From contig JAJYCH010000159.1 in NCBI GenBank assembly GCA_021778575.1, positions 1 to 8,476 of the forward strand: 8,476 nt of DNA, given 5' to 3'. Both the position numbers and the translations under genes were made by a program. Below are positions 5,772-8,476 of this stretch, in pieces. Under the pieces are notes generated by a model. It was not told the DNA's origin. It worked only from the letters and a program-made list of their open reading frames with translations, and did no database searches. Each line of letters begins with the position of its first letter. Within the stretch, counting starts at the first letter, position 1. This DNA comes from Planctomycetota bacterium. Lineage in GTDB: Bacteria > Planctomycetota > Planctomycetia > Isosphaerales > Isosphaeraceae.

Positions 5772-5790
5772 TCTTGTGGGTAACAACGAG
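5772..5790 (-). repeat. Possible outer end of the IS4/Tn5-type element
   Basis: Read on the minus strand, CTCGTTGTTACCCACAAGA matches the 19-bp Tn5 outside end at about 12 positions, including the ACxCACAAG-like core. It lies ~90-108 bp upstream of the transposase start, close to the spacing in Tn5. If correct, the remnant would span about 5458-5790. The match was made by eye and may be coincidental. Confidence 0.3.
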
Positions 5791-5820
5791 AGTTTCACCC
5801 TGAGCTACGGACGGTCGCCC

Positions 5821-5852
5821 TTCCAGGGCTAAGATCAAAGACCACCCTGGAA
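5821..5852. repeat. 8-bp inverted repeat (TTCCAGGG/CCCTGGAA) downstream of the DUF1559 gene
   Basis: Perfect 8-bp arms with a 16-nt loop, 46-77 bp past the stop codon of the DUF1559 gene. It could be an RNA hairpin at the 3' end of that transcript. No T-run follows, so it is not a standard intrinsic terminator. Confidence 0.35.
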
Positions 5853-5897
5853 TCCATCAAGAGCCTTCTCCGATAGGCCTCCGCGCCCTGCCTGTTT

Positions 5898-6965
5898 TCA
5901 ATAGTCGGAGGCGGAGAGGATCTCGCCACCGTTTCGGGTACTCAGGCTTCTCCAGGGATTCAAGTTAATGCTGTCCTTGACAAACCGAACGCTACCGTCG
6001 CCTATCACAAGGTTGACTCCGCCGGGATGATAGCTCGACGGAGGGAGTTGCACGGCCATGTTGACCATTGCGTCTTGACCCATCATCCCCATTCCCATCC
6101 CGGTCCCGGCGCAGGAGCGTGTGTTGGGAGTGGAGACGTGGTTATAGGTTGTACAGGTCATATCGCCGACGGCCCAGGCCATTCCCATTGAACTGGTGAA
6201 GACCATTGCCATCGAAGCATTCAGGGACGTGCAGGTCTGGTAGGTCCCCGCCAGTGATGTCGCGTTGTTCATCTGAAACAGGTCCGACCTGGGATTAGGC
6301 GTTCCCTGACCCCGCCGACGTTCACTGAACATGGCTGTCTGGCTGGTTCCATCGGTAAACCCGGCGAGGCGCACGCAGCTCATGTTATAGAACGGGCCTC
6401 GGGGCAAGTCGCCGGGAGCGACCGTGCTCGGTGTCGCCTCGCAGGCGTCGCATAGCCAGGAGCCCTCGTTACCCGAGTAGCAGGTGCTCGCCACCCAGCC
6501 AGGAACCCCTCCGGCATCGGACGGACAAACGAAAGCTGAGATCATCACGCGAGTGACCGTCGTATTGGCGGCTCCTGGTGACGTATAAGCCGGCATCATG
6601 TCGTTCATCCCGCCGCCTCCCAGATCCGGGACGTCGGGCGGAAGCGAGAAGTTGATGGCGTTGAAGAGTGTCGTCTGTTCGAGATAGGGCAGTATCTGGC
6701 TCAAGGCCGACCACCGGGCGTAGACCGGAGCATTGGGGTCGATCATCATGTAATCGGGTCCTTTGCCGAAAGGGAGACATTGGTAGACGTCGTGATAGTT
6801 ATGAATCGCCAGGCCAAGTTGCTTCATGTTGTTGACGCACTGGGCTCGACGGGCGGCCTCGCGGGCCGCCTGGACGGCCGGCAATAGCAGGGCAATCAAG
6901 ACGGCGATGATCGCGATCACGACCAGCAACTCGATCAGGGTGAAACCGCGATGGTGGTTTCTCAT
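5898..6965 (-). CDS. DUF1559 domain-containing pseudopilin (prepilin-type N-terminus, H-X9-DG motif)
   Basis: A 355-residue protein of the very large planctomycete DUF1559 family. The N-terminus has the class III signal [20 protein letters not shown], with predicted prepilin peptidase cleavage after Gly7, Glu at +5 of the mature protein (residue 12) and a hydrophobic helix to about residue 30. The conserved [20 protein letters not shown] block follows. Near the C-terminus, [19 protein letters not shown] gives the H-X9-DG signature. The middle has short Met-rich stretches (MGMGMM), unusual but not diagnostic. Such proteins are thought to be pseudopilin-like, membrane- or envelope-associated components; their exact role is not established. 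ATG at 6963-6965 is preceded by GGAGG (6975-6979) with a 9-nt gap, a clear ribosome-binding site. The gene appears complete and monocistronic, with 382 bp before the next gene. Confidence 0.95.
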   Translation of the reverse strand: MRNHHRGFTLIELLVVIAIIAVLIALLLPAVQAAREAARRAQCVNNMKQLGLAIHNYHDVYQCLPFGKGPDYMMIDPNAPVYARWSALSQILPYLEQTTLFNAINFSLPPDVPDLGGGGMNDMMPAYTSPGAANTTVTRVMISAFVCPSDAGGVPGWVASTCYSGNEGSWLCDACEATPSTVAPGDLPRGPFYNMSCVRLAGFTDGTSQTAMFSERRRGQGTPNPRSDLFQMNNATSLAGTYQTCTSLNASMAMVFTSSMGMAWAVGDMTCTTYNHVSTPNTRSCAGTGMGMGMMGQDAMVNMAVQLPPSSYHPGGVNLVIGDGSVRFVKDSINLNPWRSLSTRNGGEILSASDY

Positions 6966-7347
6966 TCGAAACGACCTCCGAGAAGATGAAGGGCCTTGGC
7001 CCGAAAATTGGAAAATCGCCCCGACCTTTGCGCGGCGCTCGTTGGTCGAGACCGGATTGGCCAGGGAGATGGGTTGGTTTTGCAGTGGTTTTAAAACACG
7101 TTTTCATGCTCTAGAGCAAGCTGAAAACTGTTCGAAATCCGTGTGATGTAGTGATATTCAGAGACATTCAGGGTGACAAGCAAGTCGCGATCCGGTCCGA
7201 ATTCTCTGTCCAGAGTGCCGATCTCCTCGTTCCTGATTGGCCACGGGTCCGTCGCCAATTTCCGAGCGAAGTGATCGGCGTGCCGCGCTGCAACAGGGAG
7301 GTTCGACCAACCGTCACTGGCCAGCAGGTTGCCTCGGCCTCATCGGT
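6966..7347. other. Intergenic region between the CRTAC1-like and DUF1559 genes, no gene recognised
   Basis: These 382 bp hold the DUF1559 ribosome-binding site (6975-6979) and, around 7088-7128, an AT-richer patch rich in palindromes that probably contains its promoter. A weak minus-strand candidate is TTGCTC at 7114-7119 followed after 17-18 nt by TTTTAA/TTTAAA. No clear terminator follows the stop at 7348. The plus-strand open frames here show no recognisable domain. Confidence 0.45.
7088..7128. repeat. Nested palindromes upstream of the DUF1559 gene
   Basis: GTTTTAAAAC (7088-7097) is a perfect 10-bp palindrome. Next to it, GTTTTCA (7100-7106) and TGAAAAC (7122-7128) form a 7-bp inverted repeat enclosing the perfect 12-bp palindrome TGCTCTAGAGCA (7107-7118). 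The cluster lies about 120-160 bp upstream of the start codon in an AT-richer patch, as expected for a control region. Confidence 0.65.
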
Positions 7348-8476
7348 TCATTTCCGCTTCGGCAGCGGCTTGGATTCGAGCTTGCGATAATCCTCCTCGA
7401 ATTCGGTGATCTCGATCATCTGATCGGCGGTCAGATCGTGGAACACCTGGGTTGTTCCGCTCGTCGGCCAGTAGATTTCAAGCCGGGCCACCTTCGTGGC
7501 TTTGGCCAGGCCAATCTGCTGGCGAAGCGGGTTCGCGCCGAAACTACTGCCGGACGTGACGTGACGCCGGATCGTCGAGGGACTTTCCCCTTCGGTCACG
7601 GCCGTGATCCGGGCGCCGATGGCCGCTCGGTTGGTTTTCTTGCCGACCAGCTTCACGGTCAGCCAGTGGTTCCCCTGGCCGGGGTTGTCGAACAGGACGT
7701 TATGAAATTTGTCGCCGTTGACCGCCCCGCCAGTCTGGACGAAAAGGTCGATGTCGCCATCGCGATCCCAGTCACCGCAAGCCACGCCATGACCTTTCTG
7801 AAGGTGGCCGGTCCCCGATGAAGCCGTGATCTCGGCAAATCGCTGGCCGGTGACGTTCCGGAACATCCGGTTGGGGATCAAGGTGCCGAAGCTGGGTTCG
7901 CCGGTGGCAAGGTACATATCAAGGTAACCGTCGTTGTCGAAGTCGGCGAAGTTACTCCCCATCGTCGCGAAGACCAGATCCAGGCCCGCTTCTTTCGTCA
8001 CGTCGGCGAATCCTTTTCCCTCCAGGTTCCGAAAGAGCTTGTTGGACGCGAGCGAATGAGATTCGCCGATCAACCCTTTGACCACATCCGGGACCGTCCG
8101 GTCGTAACAGGTTGCGAAGATATCGAGCCAGCCATCGTTGTCGAAATCCCAGGCCCAGCAAGAGAACCCACTCCGAGGGCCGTTGATCCCCATGGGAAGC
8201 GTGACCTCGGTGAAGTTTCCCTGGCCATCGTTGCGAAACAACTGGCCGACCGAATTCAGGTTGTTGAGGAAGAGGTCGGGGTCGCCATCGTTATCGAAGT
8301 CGATCCAGGCCGCTCCTTTACAGAATCGCAGGGTGAACTCGTGCAAACCGGCTTTCTCGGAGACCTCCTCGAAGGTCCCATCGCGCTTGTTGTGATAGAG
8401 CCGATTGGCTTGTCGTTCGCAGCAGATGAACAGGTCGAGCCAACCATCATTGTCGTAGTCGGCCCAGGTTGCCGAG
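7348..8476 (-). CDS. CRTAC1-like protein: FG-GAP/VCBS repeats plus ASPIC/UnbV domain (N-terminus beyond the window)
   Basis: The frame is open from the right edge to TGA at 7348-7350, so the start lies beyond base 8476; the first complete codons read SATWADYDNDGW. Five calcium-binding-type FG-GAP/VCBS loops occur: DYDNDGWLDLF, DFDNDGDPDLF, DFDNDGWLDIF, DFDNDGYLDMY and DWDRDGDIDLF. They predict a beta-propeller, probably secreted. A C-terminal ASPIC/UnbV domain follows, from NHWLTVKLVGKKTNRAAIGA through RRHVTSGSSFGANPLRQQIGL to WPTSGTTQVFHDL. This combination is common in planctomycetes, often as a large family of exported proteins, with no established function. The highly charged tail (EEDYRKLESKPLPKRK) is short. 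At least 375 residues are visible; the missing part should hold a signal peptide and more repeats. Confidence 0.93.
   Translation of the reverse strand, partial: SATWADYDNDGWLDLFICCERQANRLYHNKRDGTFEEVSEKAGLHEFTLRFCKGAAWIDFDNDGDPDLFLNNLNSVGQLFRNDGQGNFTEVTLPMGINGPRSGFSCWAWDFDNDGWLDIFATCYDRTVPDVVKGLIGESHSLASNKLFRNLEGKGFADVTKEAGLDLVFATMGSNFADFDNDGYLDMYLATGEPSFGTLIPNRMFRNVTGQRFAEITASSGTGHLQKGHGVACGDWDRDGDIDLFVQTGGAVNGDKFHNVLFDNPGQGNHWLTVKLVGKKTNRAAIGARITAVTEGESPSTIRRHVTSGSSFGANPLRQQIGLAKATKVARLEIYWPTSGTTQVFHDLTADQMIEITEFEEDYRKLESKPLPKRK

Noticed and set aside
5821..5852. Intrinsic terminator of the DUF1559 gene
   Set aside because: The 8-bp stem has a 16-nt loop and no T-run after it on the minus strand; kept only as an inverted repeat.
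7237..7821. Plus-strand open frame of 194 codons
   Set aside because: Mostly antisense to the C-terminal ASPIC/UnbV region of the CRTAC1-like gene; no recognisable domain.
1..8476. CRISPR array, tRNA or rRNA genes
   Set aside because: No regularly spaced repeat series and no tRNA- or rRNA-like sequence was seen on either strand.

Overview
The window looks like chromosomal DNA of a planctomycete, probably of the Isosphaeraceae/Gemmataceae type; this rests on gene content, not a database match. Three family signatures point that way: a large secreted PSCyt1-DUF1587-DUF1595-DUF1592-DUF1588 protein, a DUF1559 pseudopilin with the H-X9-DG motif, and an FG-GAP/VCBS-repeat protein with a C-terminal ASPIC/UnbV domain. 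All recognisable cellular genes lie on the minus strand.

Layout from left to right. Positions 1-1917 hold the N-terminal two thirds or so of a cytochrome-type DUF1592 protein that runs off the left edge; its frame is open except for one in-frame TGA at 1513-1515. Positions 1918-2442 are mostly non-coding, ending in a 31-codon plus-strand ORF with a strong Shine-Dalgarno sequence. Positions 2443-2671 are a 229-bp miniature derivative of an IS3-family element: two 30-bp terminal inverted repeats (28/30 identical) around the first ~43 codons of a broken OrfA. Positions 2669-3388 encode an apparently intact manganese catalase whose stop codon is the terminal TGA of that IS end. Positions 3425-3819 are a decayed thiamine-diphosphate enzyme that keeps only its N-terminal cofactor domain and its last ~25 residues. 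Positions 4085-5224 encode an intact Fic-family AMPylase with an N-terminal inhibitory helix and a C-terminal winged-helix-like region. Its promoter is overlaid by three copies of a TCTCCGC-type site. Positions 5458-5682 are an N-terminal remnant of an IS4/Tn5-type transposase. Positions 5898-6965 encode the DUF1559 pseudopilin, and 7348-8476 the C-terminal part of the CRTAC1-like protein, which runs off the right edge.

The middle third (about 2440-5790) reads as an accessory segment full of debris: two different IS remnants, a gutted TPP-enzyme gene and short direct repeats, with two intact genes (Mn catalase, Fic) surviving in it. The catalase and TPP-enzyme remnant look like a former two-gene operon, consistent with a peroxide or oxidative-stress unit from which the enzyme was lost and the catalase kept. 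The Fic gene looks self-contained: no separate antitoxin is visible, the inhibitory motif is built into the protein, and the operator layout suggests autorepression.

I did not find a clearly new multi-gene system. The observations most worth following up are the Fic operator array, the single TGA in an otherwise intact DUF1592 gene, the IS3-derived miniature element that supplies stop codons on both sides, and the TPP-enzyme gene that lost its centre but kept both ends.
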